Source of the DNA: Petrocella sp. FN5 | Lineage (GTDB): Bacteria; Bacillota; Clostridia; Lachnospirales; Vallitaleaceae | Assembly: GCF_029210395.1 (NCBI RefSeq) | Contig: NZ_JARGDP010000022.1 | Coordinates: forward strand, 1-45,315 | Direction of reading: 5' to 3' | DNA length: 45,315 nucleotides | Shown here: in pieces, positions 1 through 8,401 of the stretch | Layout: each line of letters opens with the position of its first letter | Position numbering within the stretch: position 1 is the first letter of the stretch | The notes under the pieces: generated by a model | The model's input: only the letters and a program-made list of their open reading frames with translations | What the model was told of the DNA's origin: nothing | The model's database searches: none | Position numbers and translations under genes: made by a program

Positions 1-143
1 CTTAGTAAAAATATTGATATGCATATGGTTGGAAGTATAATATAAATTGATGAATATACATATGAGGTGTTTATGAAATTCGGTAATATTAATATATGGT
101 AGTGTTGTCGAAGGATATGGTATAAAGATTCAGGAATACTAGA

Positions 144-150
144 GTTAGGC
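144..150 (+). other. Right core of an att site (attI or truncated attC)
   Basis: The heptamer GTTAGGC fits the integron core consensus GTTRRRY. It lies about 55 bases before the HNH gene, as expected of the site through which the first cassette joined. I find no convincing matching left core in bases 1-143, so this could be an attI or a decayed attC. If it is attI, the integrase gene should lie left of the window. Bases 1-143 hold no gene I can support. Confidence 0.45.
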
Positions 151-204
151 AACATCTTGTACAATGGCTTCAAAAGGAACTGTGTGCTATTAATAGGAGG
201 AGTA

Positions 205-948
205 ATGAATCATACTAATTTACAAAGCAATTTAGAGCGATTAAGAAACAAACAGATTGATGAAGACAAGCAGTATTTTTTAATCACAATCACCGCTAAT
301 AAAAAAGGAGAAATTTTAAGTGAGTGTTTTTCTCAATTTGCAGGATTTACTAAATCGTCTAAAAGATGTGAACTTAGAAAAGCTAGATATATTGATCCTG
401 TGTACTGGAGAGACTACCAAAAAAGTATAGGAGAACCAGCTTTAATTCTTGATAATGAAGAAGATTTATGGGTTTTTGATATATATGGAGGTATAGCAAT
501 AATTGAAGAGTCTATCTGCGAAGAATATTTTCCACAGTTTACGACCCCATTTGAAGTAATACAAGTAGACTTTGAATATGGTTATGTTAGCCCTGAATTA
601 GTACCTAAATATGTATTTGGCAAAGTAACACCCAAAAATAGAAGAAAAATTTTGAATAGAGATGTTAATAGATGTAAATTATGTGGAAGTTCTAAAGAAG
701 ATTGTAGGCATGTTTCATTAGAGTTACATCATATACTCCCGCAAGAAAAAGGGGGGTTAACTATTGATAGTAATTTAATTACTTTATGTCGTATCTGTCA
801 TATGAGCCTTAAACCTCATTATGATAGAGAATTATATGATTATATAACGGAAAAATCAGTTAATATGAATCTCAATGATTATGTAGAAGGACTTCAAAAT
901 TATCAAAAGATTATAAAAAGACAATTGAGAGATACTGCACCTTGGTAA
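205..948 (+). CDS. HNH endonuclease family protein
   Basis: This 247-residue protein has a C-terminal HNH nuclease domain. A CKLCG zinc knuckle is followed by the LELHHILP motif (the two His that bind metal and activate water), then an NLITLCRICH segment carrying the final Asn, Cys pair and His. The N-terminal ~130 residues are not recognised and may decide target or activation. The frame is open further upstream, but ATG 205 is preceded by an AGGAGG at about 195-200, so I start there. It is the first cassette, lying between the core at 144 and the attC at 987. HNH proteins in such settings are often restriction or antiphage effectors; that role is inferred from context. The nuclease domain is secure, the role is not. 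Confidence 0.85.
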   Translation: MNHTNLQSNLERLRNKQIDEDKQYFLITITANKKGEILSECFSQFAGFTKSSKRCELRKARYIDPVYWRDYQKSIGEPALILDNEEDLWVFDIYGGIAIIEESICEEYFPQFTTPFEVIQVDFEYGYVSPELVPKYVFGKVTPKNRRKILNRDVNRCKLCGSSKEDCRHVSLELHHILPQEKGGLTIDSNLITLCRICHMSLKPHYDRELYDYITEKSVNMNLNDYVEGLQNYQKIIKRQLRDTAPW

Positions 949-986
949 GTCTTGGGAATTCCTCTTGGGTCATTGTACAAGACATT

Positions 987-1076
987 GCCTAACACGCCAG
1001 TCCCCATAATGCCCCTAAGTGTATCATATTAAGAATTTGACGGCATGGCACGACGGGAATTGCGGGAACGTTAGCT
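987..1076 (+). other. attC site, 90 bp (family A)
   Basis: The left core GCCTAAC (987-993) and right core GTTAGCT (1070-1076) bound an imperfect inverted repeat: the segment after the left core pairs with GGGAATTGCGGG before the right core, leaving unpaired bases as in folded attC bottom strands. Sites at 15268 and 15968 share its CACGCCAG and GCGGGAACGTTAG arms. It lies 38 bases after the HNH gene. Confidence 0.8.
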
Positions 1077-1177
1077 GAAATAATTCACTAGGTCAAAACA
1101 TCTATAAGGTTTTAGCTGTTTTAAGTTAGTTTAAAATGCTTTAGTAATTAATTATAATAAAAATCATGGAGGTTGAG

Positions 1178-2083
1178 ATGAGCAAAGGTTTTATATATGC
1201 GTTATTAAATCCTACAATGGAAGGTTATGTGAAAATTGGAAGAACTATTAAGGACCCGAATGAAAGAGCAAAGGAAATATCTAACGCTACAGGTGTAGCG
1301 CAGCCCTTTATCCTCGTATACCAAAAGCAATTCAACAATTGTATCGATGCTGAAAAGTACATACATAATTTTCTGCAAGAAAAGGGATACAGGGTTTCTA
1401 ATAATAGAGAGTTCTTTCAATTACCTATACATGAAGCAATTGATATAATTAACTACATTTATAATGAAATTAACGAGAACCTTGGGGAAAGCGTATTTGA
1501 TGAAGATAATACAGAAGAAAAAGAATTAGGGGAATCTCTTTACGAGGAAGGAAGTAAATATTTATATGGTATCGACGATTATTTGGAAGATGTAGAGAAA
1601 GCATTAGTTTTGTATGAACAGGCTAGCGAATTAGGGTTTGGATTAGCGGATATTGGATTAGGACTTATTTATTCTAGTGGGTATAGCAATAAAAAAGCAG
1701 ATAAAAGAAGAGCCATTAATTATTATAAAGCTGCAATTAGTAAGGGCGAAATGCTAGGTTATTATAAGCTCGCAAAAGTTTATGGTGCAAGCAATAAGCA
1801 ACTATACAATTCGGGAGCTGATGATCAATATTATCATCAGGACAATGCGTACAAATGTTGGAATTTATATTTTGATAAGCTTTTGGAAGCTAACACTATA
1901 GATGCCACGGCATTAAAAGAATATATTCAGTTCAATAAGGTATCAAGAAATGAAAAAAGATATTGCTGGCTTATTAAAAAATTTGCAGCTGATATAGAAG
2001 AGGCAATTAGAGCGGATAATTGGGTAAGGGATGTTAATGATTTGCTTAATTATCTTAGAGAATTATCTAGTTATCAAGAATAA
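1178..2083 (+). CDS. GIY-YIG (T5orf172-type) protein with Sel1-like repeats
   Basis: Residues about 1-90 resemble the T5orf172/Meiotically-up-regulated-type branch of the GIY-YIG superfamily: GFIYALLNP, then VKIGRT, an Arg in NERAKEIS, a TGVAQPF stretch and the late NREFF. The rest contains Sel1/TPR-like helical repeats (KALVLYEQASELG and RAINYYKAAISKG). A nuclease or DNA-binding head joined to a protein-interaction solenoid is a plausible defence architecture, but that is inferred. The GGAGGT at 1168-1173 points to ATG 1178 rather than the ATG at 1166, which lies inside the Shine-Dalgarno region. It is the second cassette, between attC sites at 987 and 2178. Confidence 0.75.
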   Translation: MSKGFIYALLNPTMEGYVKIGRTIKDPNERAKEISNATGVAQPFILVYQKQFNNCIDAEKYIHNFLQEKGYRVSNNREFFQLPIHEAIDIINYIYNEINENLGESVFDEDNTEEKELGESLYEEGSKYLYGIDDYLEDVEKALVLYEQASELGFGLADIGLGLIYSSGYSNKKADKRRAINYYKAAISKGEMLGYYKLAKVYGASNKQLYNSGADDQYYHQDNAYKCWNLYFDKLLEANTIDATALKEYIQFNKVSRNEKRYCWLIKKFAADIEEAIRADNWVRDVNDLLNYLRELSSYQE

Positions 2084-2177
2084 TTTTGCGGAAGTCTTTA
2101 AACGTGACGTTGTTAATGCTAACAGGATGCATATTTTGCTTAACTTTAATTATTAGGCAATTTCCGGGAATTACTTC

Positions 2178-2272
2178 AGCTAAGAAGATGTTCCCAACTT
2201 TTATCAGCATAAAGTGTACATAAATGGGAAATTAACGAGTTGATGTACATCGGTAACACGCAACTGTTATAC
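2178..2272 (+). other. Degenerate attC site (family A)
   Basis: This site aligns with the attC at 15268-15357 along its whole length, including an ATGGGAAATTAA block in the middle and a shared TTAC/CTACTTC lead-in. Both cores have decayed (AGCTAAG at 2178, GTTATAC at 2266). It separates the GIY-YIG gene from the following small ORFs. Confidence 0.55.
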
Positions 2273-2352
2273 AGCATTGTAGGCTTCAAAATGCTTAAGG
2301 ACATTAACTTATAGGTAAGCATATTTTTAATGCTAAAGGGATTTTATATCAA

Positions 2353-2754
2353 TTGTTTCAAGACGTTATGTTGACTGTGATCGATGAGTCTGAAGAGAAT
2401 TTGATAGAATCAACTATAGAAATAGAATGTGTATTAGTAGATAAAGTGTGGTATGTTGCTGAAATTAATGATGAGTTAGCTGATGTAGCTATGTCTGGAT
2501 TTATATCTGCTTATAGAGAATTAGCTAAGGTATTTGAGGAGACGAATGCTGTAGGCTATGAGTCAGATTTATCAACGCAATTGCAAAATAAGATAGCAGA
2601 GGATGAAGAGTCTGAACTTACAATCAATGATTACCTTTGGATAATAGATAATTTTGTTACAGTTGAACTTTGGAATAACACTTTTTGTCAGATTGATTAT
2701 TATTTAGAACGTGGTAATGGGGCAACGGGTGGTAACATAGACATTGATTTATAA
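2353..2754 (+). CDS. Hypothetical acidic protein
   Basis: I do not recognise this protein of up to 133 residues. It is strongly acidic and appears soluble, with no signal peptide or membrane span. The start is uncertain: TTG 2353 has an AAAGGGA 12 bases upstream, ATG 2368 is an alternative, and the frame stays open back to about 2305, so the gene may be a truncated copy. It is part of the third cassette unit, between attC sites at 2178 and 3065. Confidence 0.5.
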   Translation: MFQDVMLTVIDESEENLIESTIEIECVLVDKVWYVAEINDELADVAMSGFISAYRELAKVFEETNAVGYESDLSTQLQNKIAEDEESELTINDYLWIIDNFVTVELWNNTFCQIDYYLERGNGATGGNIDIDL

Positions 2755-2775
2755 TATCATCAGTTAGAATCCTCT

Positions 2776-2964
2776 ATGTTTGAGAAAGATAAATGTGATA
2801 ATTTCATTGAATCGCTTGATGATGAGTATGAGGAAGTAAAATACTTATGGAGTTTACTGTCAGATGAGATTGATTCTTTGTATGGTTTTATCAAGCAGGG
2901 TACAGGGTACAGAGGATATAGATACAAGTATATTTGTACAGTATCGAGAGGCTTTTTAAGATGA
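2776..2964 (+). CDS. Small acidic ORF, possibly the remnant of a larger gene
   Basis: This 62-codon ORF follows the preceding gene by 21 bases on the same strand. It is rich in Asp and Glu at the N-terminus and has no recognisable domain. There is no clear ribosome binding site. It could be a real small protein, coupled to the upstream gene, or a fragment left by decay. The unit ends at the attC beginning at 3065. Confidence 0.35.
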   Translation: MFEKDKCDNFIESLDDEYEEVKYLWSLLSDEIDSLYGFIKQGTGYRGYRYKYICTVSRGFLR

Positions 2965-3064
2965 AGTGTAGAAGCTTGATACAACAAACGATTATATACA
3001 TTTGATACCACTAATTAAATTCTAGCAGAAGACCCAGTGTATCGGTAGCTTCCAGGATATACTA

Positions 3065-3239
3065 CGTTAACAACACCCTTACACGTTTGGTTGCATAGGG
3101 AGAATCCTTCGTGAGAACAAGTCAATTAGAAAGCCCGCTAAACTTTATCAGGGACGTAATTCAGTAATTGTCACTACAAGAGTGCCATTAACAGAATCAT
3201 TCTATGCGGCCAGCCCATCGCAAGGCCGGAGAGTTAGGA
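3065..3239 (+). other. Long attC site, about 175 bp (family C)
   Basis: A left core CGTTAAC (3065-3071) and right core GTTAGGA (3233-3239) bound a long imperfect palindrome. The arm CACCCTTAC pairs approximately with GCAAGGCC near the right core. The inner part shares AAGCCCG and GTGCCAT blocks with the long sites at 13518 and 16680. The kinase gene starts 30 bases later. Confidence 0.65.
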
Positions 3240-3269
3240 GAAAGTAATTGCTAATGAAAGGGAAAAATT

Positions 3270-4403
3270 ATGGGCCATAATATAGGAGATACACTTGAGT
3301 TTATACAAAGTAAACAGTACCAATTTCAGAAATCAATAGGTCAAGGAGGCACAGGACAAACCATCTTGATAAGAGATCCCATTACAGAATTTGATTTTGT
3401 ATGTAAGAAATATGTACCACAGCAAATAAATTATAAAGATGAATTCTTTAAGCGCTTCATTGACGAAATTAGGATTATGTACCCGTTATTTCATGAGAAT
3501 ATTGTTCGGATATATAACTATTACTTGTATCCTGAATATAAAACAGGTTACATTCTAATGGAATATATTGATGGTATGAATATAGAAGAATATTTTCTTG
3601 TTTGTGATGCTTCTAAGTATAATTCTTTATTTGTAGATTTAATATCCGTATTCAGATACCTTGAAAATAAAAAGGTTTTACATAGAGATATTCGCATTAG
3701 TAATATAATGATCACAAAAGATGGCAAGATAAAACTTATTGATTTTGGATTTGGGAAGAAAGTTATTGAGAGCTACGAAGAAGCAAGTATTTTCTTAAAT
3801 TGGCCAGTAACAGAAATGCCAAGCGAAATATATAAGAAAGTTTATGATCATGGAACGGAAGTGTACTTTGTAGGAAAGCTATATGAGAATTTACTTGCCA
3901 CAAATAACGTAGATAGTTTTAAATATACTGCAATATTAGAAACGATGACGAGAATAGAAAGATCAAAACGAGCTATTTCATTTGCGGAAGTAGAAGAAGC
4001 AATATATGAGAGAAAGATGGTTAACGGACCTTTTTCAGATGAGCAGAAATTTGAGTATCAATGTTTTGCTGATTTATTAATGGATATAATATTTCAATTT
4101 AATAATAGTATGAAGCTTATTAATGACATAAATATTGTCGAACAAAAGCTATTTGAATTAAAGAAACATTTTATACTTGAGGATAAACTACAAGATAATT
4201 CTATGGTCGTGAGTTGTTTTGTTGAGTCAAATTACAGGTATTCTCAAAGCGTTGAGGTTTCATCAGATGCAATCAATGATTTTATAGATTTATTTACAGA
4301 ATGTGATCATGATAAGAAGAGGATTATACTTTCAAGCATTCAAAGTCGCCTTCAAACAATAAGGGTTGCACTAGATATTGATGATGATGATTTGCCTTTC
4401 TAG
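3270..4403 (+). CDS. Serine/threonine protein kinase-like protein
   Basis: This 377-residue cytosolic protein has a recognisable eukaryotic-type kinase domain: a Gly-rich loop IGQGGTGQ near residue 21, the ATP-binding Lys in VCKKY near 46, a hinge LMEYIDG, the catalytic loop HRDIRISN near 138 and the metal-binding DFG in LIDFGFG near 158. The activation segment is short and no APE motif is obvious. About 150 C-terminal residues match nothing I know. There is no membrane span or PASTA tail, so it is not a PknB-like receptor. Cytosolic kinases of this kind occur in defence loci such as Stk2-like abortive infection; that role is inferred. AAAGGG precedes ATG 3270. Fourth cassette. Confidence 0.85.
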   Translation: MGHNIGDTLEFIQSKQYQFQKSIGQGGTGQTILIRDPITEFDFVCKKYVPQQINYKDEFFKRFIDEIRIMYPLFHENIVRIYNYYLYPEYKTGYILMEYIDGMNIEEYFLVCDASKYNSLFVDLISVFRYLENKKVLHRDIRISNIMITKDGKIKLIDFGFGKKVIESYEEASIFLNWPVTEMPSEIYKKVYDHGTEVYFVGKLYENLLATNNVDSFKYTAILETMTRIERSKRAISFAEVEEAIYERKMVNGPFSDEQKFEYQCFADLLMDIIFQFNNSMKLINDINIVEQKLFELKKHFILEDKLQDNSMVVSCFVESNYRYSQSVEVSSDAINDFIDLFTECDHDKKRIILSSIQSRLQTIRVALDIDDDDLPF

Positions 4404-4431
4404 TTTTCGTACCCCCTCCCCAATTGACATC

Positions 4432-4506
4432 ACTTAATAGTGAATTGCCGATAAGGGGAAGAAATCTGAAGGAAGTCACATATCGGCAACTCGCAGAATG
4501 ATTAGT
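4432..4506 (+). other. attC site, about 75 bp (family B, cores diverged)
   Basis: The inner arms are perfect (TTGCCGAT against ATCGGCAA) and the layout matches the sites at 12596 and 14525. The cores are diverged: ACTTAAT on the left, GATTAGT on the right. It lies between the kinase and HEPN genes. Confidence 0.6.
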
Positions 4507-4537
4507 GAAATAAAAACTTGGTCTAGTGAGGGTGAAA

Positions 4538-5095
4538 ATGATAAAGAAAGTAAAGCTAGAGGTTGAGAGAGAAGTTAAAACATACTGGGACTTGAATCAT
4601 GCTTCTGATGTGTTATTGGAAATATCAGAAGAGGTAAAAGAAGGGACATATTATTTATATATGTCAAGTTTACTGTTTTCGGCATTTACCATTGAAGCGT
4701 ACTTAAATCACATAGGACCTAAAATAGTGCCTAATTGGCCTGATATAGAGCCATATAGAGCATTAGAGAAGGTCAATTTTATCTGCAATAAGATTGGGCT
4801 AAAATTTGATACAGGAAAAAGCCCGTTTCAGATTTTGAATGAGTTATTTAAATTTAGAAACAGTCTTGCTCATGGAAAATCGGAAATCATAGGGACTGAT
4901 AAAGAAGTTAATGCTGATGTAGATATTTATAAGCATAAACCTCTTACGAAGAGGGAACGATTTTGCACAAAAAACAATGCGATAAGAGCTAGAAAAGATG
5001 TCAGAGAGGTAATAGATGCCATACATAAAGAATCAGGACTAAAAGGAAAACCTTTCGTTGGCGAGATAACAGTTTCAGGGTTGAGTTTGAAGTAG
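4538..5095 (+). CDS. HEPN-like domain protein
   Basis: This 185-residue, mostly helical protein carries FRNSLAHG near residues 106-113, matching the R-x4-6-H active-site signature of HEPN RNases. The preceding segment (LLFSAFTIEAYLNHIG) is typical of the first HEPN helices. HEPN proteins cut RNA in toxin-antitoxin and abortive-infection systems; no nucleotidyltransferase partner is adjacent, so it may act alone or be a non-catalytic relative. ATG 4538 is preferred over GTG 4526 because GAGGG lies 7 bases upstream of it. Fifth cassette. Confidence 0.7.
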   Translation: MIKKVKLEVEREVKTYWDLNHASDVLLEISEEVKEGTYYLYMSSLLFSAFTIEAYLNHIGPKIVPNWPDIEPYRALEKVNFICNKIGLKFDTGKSPFQILNELFKFRNSLAHGKSEIIGTDKEVNADVDIYKHKPLTKRERFCTKNNAIRARKDVREVIDAIHKESGLKGKPFVGEITVSGLSLK

Positions 5096-5108
5096 GCGGT
5101 ATTACTCA

Positions 5109-5180
5109 ACCCAACAGAGTGTTTTTATAATGCACAAGATAAAAGAGATGTCCACTTTGGGAATGGCCGAAACGTAAGAG
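5109..5180 (+). other. Possible degenerate attC
   Basis: ACCCAAC at 5109-5115 and a GTAAGAG at 5174-5180 sit where cores would be expected between two cassette-like genes, about 72 bp apart. The inner arms pair poorly. I mark it mainly from position. Confidence 0.3.
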
Positions 5181-5247
5181 GAATGTTTAAACTAATTGAA
5201 TTAGATAAATTTTCTTCTGGCGGTTAAGAGCATAAAAGGAGGTTAAT

Positions 5248-5577
5248 ATGAAAGCAAAGCTCATAAAGATCCTAAGTATATTTCCATCACTATTTATTAT
5301 TATGACACTCCTCACATTCGTATTGTTAAATGGGCTTTTTGAGTTGAATTCCGAGTTAGATGATGTAATGAAATATCTCGTAATTTTACTAGCAATTTTT
5401 AGTTTAGTATATATGTTAGTTATTTTCTTGATGGCCCAATATTATATTTCAAATGTCATACTATTTTCGAAGCACATTGGGTTTGGTACAAAGGCTCTTT
5501 GGACAGTACTTTTATGGTTTTTGGGATTTATATTTGTTCCATTGTATTGGAATAAATACATTAAGGAAGATGACTAG
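5248..5577 (+). CDS. Small membrane protein
   Basis: This 109-residue protein has three likely transmembrane helices (about residues 7-29, 41-66 and 84-102); the last is Trp-rich and ends in a positive-rich YWNKYIK. Good start: AAAGGAGG about 8 bases before ATG 5248. No domain is recognised. Small unassigned membrane proteins are common as integron cassette products and as abortive-infection effectors, but nothing here shows a function. Confidence 0.7.
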   Translation: MKAKLIKILSIFPSLFIIMTLLTFVLLNGLFELNSELDDVMKYLVILLAIFSLVYMLVIFLMAQYYISNVILFSKHIGFGTKALWTVLLWFLGFIFVPLYWNKYIKEDD

Positions 5578-5582
5578 CTACA

Positions 5583-5661
5583 GCCTAATGTACAAACACA
5601 TAGATAACTTCATCCTCCAACTGCACTTTATGGAGAAAAGAAATAATTGTGGAAGTTAATA
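5583..5661 (+). other. Possible attC, 79 bp
   Basis: GCCTAAT (5583-5589) and GTTAATA (5655-5661) bound a segment whose ends pair (ATGTACAA with TTGTGGAA). It begins six bases after the preceding stop codon, as cassette sites often do. It would close the first block of the array. Confidence 0.4.
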
Positions 5662-6050
5662 GAAGCTTAGAAACAGGTATTATATATCGGTGAAATAAAA
5701 TTGAAATATTGATGTTAAGAAGTTGTTAAATGGAATACAGGTGTTATTTGATTGACTAATGTTAATGTACTTTGAATAAGTATGTTTTCAGAGGGAGGCC
5801 AATAATAAATAAATACTGAAGGGCAACAATAAAATCAGCTAATCGAGTAAGCAAAGATATAAAACACTCTCCAATATATGCTATGGATGATTCTACACTG
5901 ATTATATTTGGGGATACTACTACACAAAGGAAAAGTTGTCCCAAATCAACTTTCTTAGGTTTGTGTGAAACGGGCTTAGGAAAAGGAGCTCAACCGAGAA
6001 AATATACTAGATATAAAAAGAATAAAACTTATGTGGATATTCTTGTTAAA
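5662..6050. other. Decayed DNA with one short ORF
   Basis: No convincing gene. A 56-codon frame (ATG 5883 to TAG 6051-6053) contains DDSTLIIFGD and then a Lys-rich tail, faintly like the start of a DDE transposase catalytic strand. It ends exactly where the palindromic element at 6051 begins, so it may be a transposase fragment truncated by that insertion. It has no ribosome binding site. Confidence 0.3.
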
Positions 6051-6305
6051 TAGAGCCGGATGACCGGTTGAAACTAAGCCATTGTTCCGGTTAATTTGAG
6101 CCATGCCTATATTGGCAATACTATCTCATTTTTGCCTTGATCAATATCTGTATCTAATCAAAGGTTTAGTCAAGGGCTTGCTGCGATAGCAGTGGTACAC
6201 CCTTGATGAAATTTTTGATTAGATATATCTTGCAATAAGGCAAAATGACCAACTGGCTCTCTTTCCGGAATGCCGGCTCAACTCTACCGGACCGATGGCT
6301 CAAAG
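6051..6305. mobile_element. MITE-like palindromic element with long inverted repeats
   Basis: The whole ~255 bp is an imperfect palindrome. The outer arms (about 50 bp each) carry matched blocks GAGCC, CGGT, AGCC and TTCCGG in the same order from each end. An inner pair TTTGCCTT (6131-6138) and AAGGCAAA (6237-6244) encloses further nested pairs: ATCTAATCAAA with TTTGATTAGAT-like sequence, GTCAAGGG with CCCTTGAT, and GCTG/CAGC at the tip. It encodes nothing. Repeated GAGCC blocks at both ends recall IS21-type termini, so it may be mobilised by such an element; that is inference. Confidence 0.65.
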
Positions 6306-6608
6306 TAACCCAGATTATTCATTATGACTAGAAGCAATAGAATTCTTGCGTAGTAGTAAAAATATGAATATTGAATGGGAAGATTTGTAGGATCATGTAA
6401 CTGGAAAAACAAGAATCGCTCATGATTCTAAAATGGATGTTGTTTTAGAATTATATCTAGAAGTTTTTCTGGATATTTAAGTGTAGTTTTTGGTGGTATT
6501 GTATAACATGCTAACGGATATTGGATTGAAATTATATGAATAAATATGAAACACATATTTCCTTGCCAACACACATAGACTTGAAATAAATAAGTTGGGG
6601 AAAATATA
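6306..6608. other. Intergenic DNA, nothing recognised
   Basis: About 300 AT-rich bases between the palindromic element and the ADP-ribosyltransferase gene. I see no ORF, attC or hairpin terminator. A GCTAACG at 6512-6518 resembles an isolated integron left core but has no partner. Confidence 0.5.
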
Positions 6609-7238
6609 TTGAATGAATTAGAGGAAGAAATGCAAGCAAAGGACTGGATAAATGAAAACTATAATGAGTTAGTTAAATATCTTCAGATCAATGCTGAAGC
6701 GGTTGATAGTAAAAATGTGGCCTACCTTTTATATAGCTACGGTGGATCAATGGATAAATGGTACAACCAAATATTAAGGGATATGAAGGGTGATTTCAGA
6801 GAGTTGAAGAAAAAAATCGACAACAGTGATGATAGCGAATCTATAGAAGAGTTATTGTTGTTGAAAGACTTCATATCTGATTATCCTTTAGAAAAAGATT
6901 TAATAGTCTATAGATATATCAGATTAAATCTATTTGGTATTATAAAGCTTATATTGAAAAAGGTGGGATCACAGGAGATTGAGCATGGATTTTTGAGTAC
7001 CACGCTACTACCATTTTGTAGTGGCATGTTAGAGCTGAAAAATAAAAAACGTTATAATACATTGCTAAAGATACATGCTAAAAAGGGTACAGCATGTATA
7101 CCATTACAATTTAATGAAGAACAGTCAAAGTTGAAAGAGTATGAAATGCTTTTTCCACCAGGTATTATAATGTCTTTGACTAAAAAAACGTTCAATATTA
7201 AATCAAGGTGTATCCTTTTAGAATATCAGATTCTTTGA
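6609..7238 (+). CDS. ADP-ribosyltransferase exoenzyme-type protein
   Basis: This 209-residue protein shows the R-S-E layout of Arg-type ADP-ribosyltransferases: an Arg in VYRYIR near residue 100, the STT strand in HGFLSTTLL near 128, and the ARTT-loop signature EYEMLFPPG near 178-186 with the catalytic E-x-E. A KKGTACIPL strand lies between, as in the family (VIP2/C3-like fold). The enzyme would move ADP-ribose from NAD+ to a protein or nucleic acid. There is no signal peptide, so it probably acts inside the cell, as a toxin or antiphage effector; no antitoxin is adjacent. The likely start is TTG 6609 behind TTGGGGA; the nearby ATG 6613 is out of frame. A strong terminator follows. Confidence 0.75.
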   Translation: MNELEEEMQAKDWINENYNELVKYLQINAEAVDSKNVAYLLYSYGGSMDKWYNQILRDMKGDFRELKKKIDNSDDSESIEELLLLKDFISDYPLEKDLIVYRYIRLNLFGIIKLILKKVGSQEIEHGFLSTTLLPFCSGMLELKNKKRYNTLLKIHAKKGTACIPLQFNEEQSKLKEYEMLFPPGIIMSLTKKTFNIKSRCILLEYQIL

Positions 7239-7266
7239 GTATTTAAATAGGTATATCATAAATATA

Positions 7267-7313
7267 AAAGGTGTCCACAATAAAACTAAAGCTTTTTACT
7301 GTAGACACCTTTT
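7267..7313 (+). terminator. Intrinsic terminator after the ADP-ribosyltransferase gene
   Basis: The arms AAAGGTGTC and GACACCTTT pair around a ~28-base loop that includes a second small pairing, and a run of T follows. It lies between convergent genes and may serve both strands. Confidence 0.8.
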
Positions 7314-7364
7314 TTATTTATGGAAGTGTTTTATATATTTATTATGAAAGAGAGAGCTAAATTA

Positions 7365-7934
7365 TTAATATCTAATTTTTTTGAGTGCTTCAGTAATAAC
7401 ATGTATTATTCGTTCAGCATGCTCATAGCTTAAAGTGTAGATAGATAAATTATGAGTTCTTAAAAAATTGAATATTTCAGAAATTTCTTCTATTTCGGGG
7501 TAATTAGCAAAAGCATTTTCGATGAAGTGTAATTGATCTTCAGTTCTACGCATAGTTTTCAGACAAACAGTTTTGAGGGTAGTCTTTGGTAGAAACGCTA
7601 TATTTTCTTTTACAAGTTTGATATAAGGATACATATCGACGATAACATCAATCATTTTCACATAGGAATCTACTCTCTTGGTCTTGGCTATGTTATTTAT
7701 CCAGTAATTCCCAATTGAATATTCATCGATTTTTTCATTAGTCTTTAGAATTTCTTTGTTAATATCATTCTTATTATTCTTGTAATAGATTAAAAAATCA
7801 ATCAAGTCTGATACAAGCTCGATTTCTTGTCTTTCGTTCAAAGTATGAAAAATAGTTTTATATCGCCTATCAATGGTGTCAACTTCATTTATAGCGGTCT
7901 TTTTGGTTTTTCTATCTGTGTTTATAACTATCAC
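7365..7934 (-). CDS. Hypothetical helical protein
   Basis: This 189-residue, charged, largely helical protein lacks a signal peptide or membrane span, and I do not recognise a family. It is on the minus strand, opposite to all cassette genes, and no attC flanks it, so it is probably not a cassette. It is convergent with the ADP-ribosyltransferase gene. An AGGAGTGAT lies just before the ATG, supporting the start. Confidence 0.6.
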   Translation of the reverse strand: MIVINTDRKTKKTAINEVDTIDRRYKTIFHTLNERQEIELVSDLIDFLIYYKNNKNDINKEILKTNEKIDEYSIGNYWINNIAKTKRVDSYVKMIDVIVDMYPYIKLVKENIAFLPKTTLKTVCLKTMRRTEDQLHFIENAFANYPEIEEISEIFNFLRTHNLSIYTLSYEHAERIIHVITEALKKIRY

Positions 7935-8401
7935 TCCTTAATTTTTAAAAAATTGCTAATCTAGGTCTAGTTACACTTGTTTCTCATTAAAGGGTTATTC
8001 TTTATAACCAATTTTAAATGTAAAGTCAAATTCTCATGCTAATATATTAAATTTATTATTAGATAATAGTTCTGTTCGAAAGAATGTATTTGTCAACGAA
8101 AAAGTGAGCCAATTTGTTTAAAAAGCTAAAATCATAGATGTATTAAGGTTATTAAAAGGGTATATTAGTAAATTGATTCATATTGCTTGTTTCCTTAATA
8201 AACAATAAAAAATCAAGGGACAATTAGCGTCCCTCCATTTTTTGAGATGTGGATTATTAAGATTATGACAGAAGTATTATGTCTAGAAATTGTTTTCACT
8301 AGAACGGTGTATTTATGTGCTAGCAATACCTTTTTAAAAATGGACTGGTTGTACACTAAAATTAACGTATGACGGTTAAAAAAATCATAATAATATTATA
8401 A
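7935..8401. other. Intergenic region with a bidirectional terminator
   Basis: The only clear structure is a hairpin at 8215-8234 (AGGGAC and GTCCCT) flanked by A-rich sequence on one side and T-rich on the other, so it could terminate in both directions. The remainder is AT-rich and carries no ORF I would support. Confidence 0.6.
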
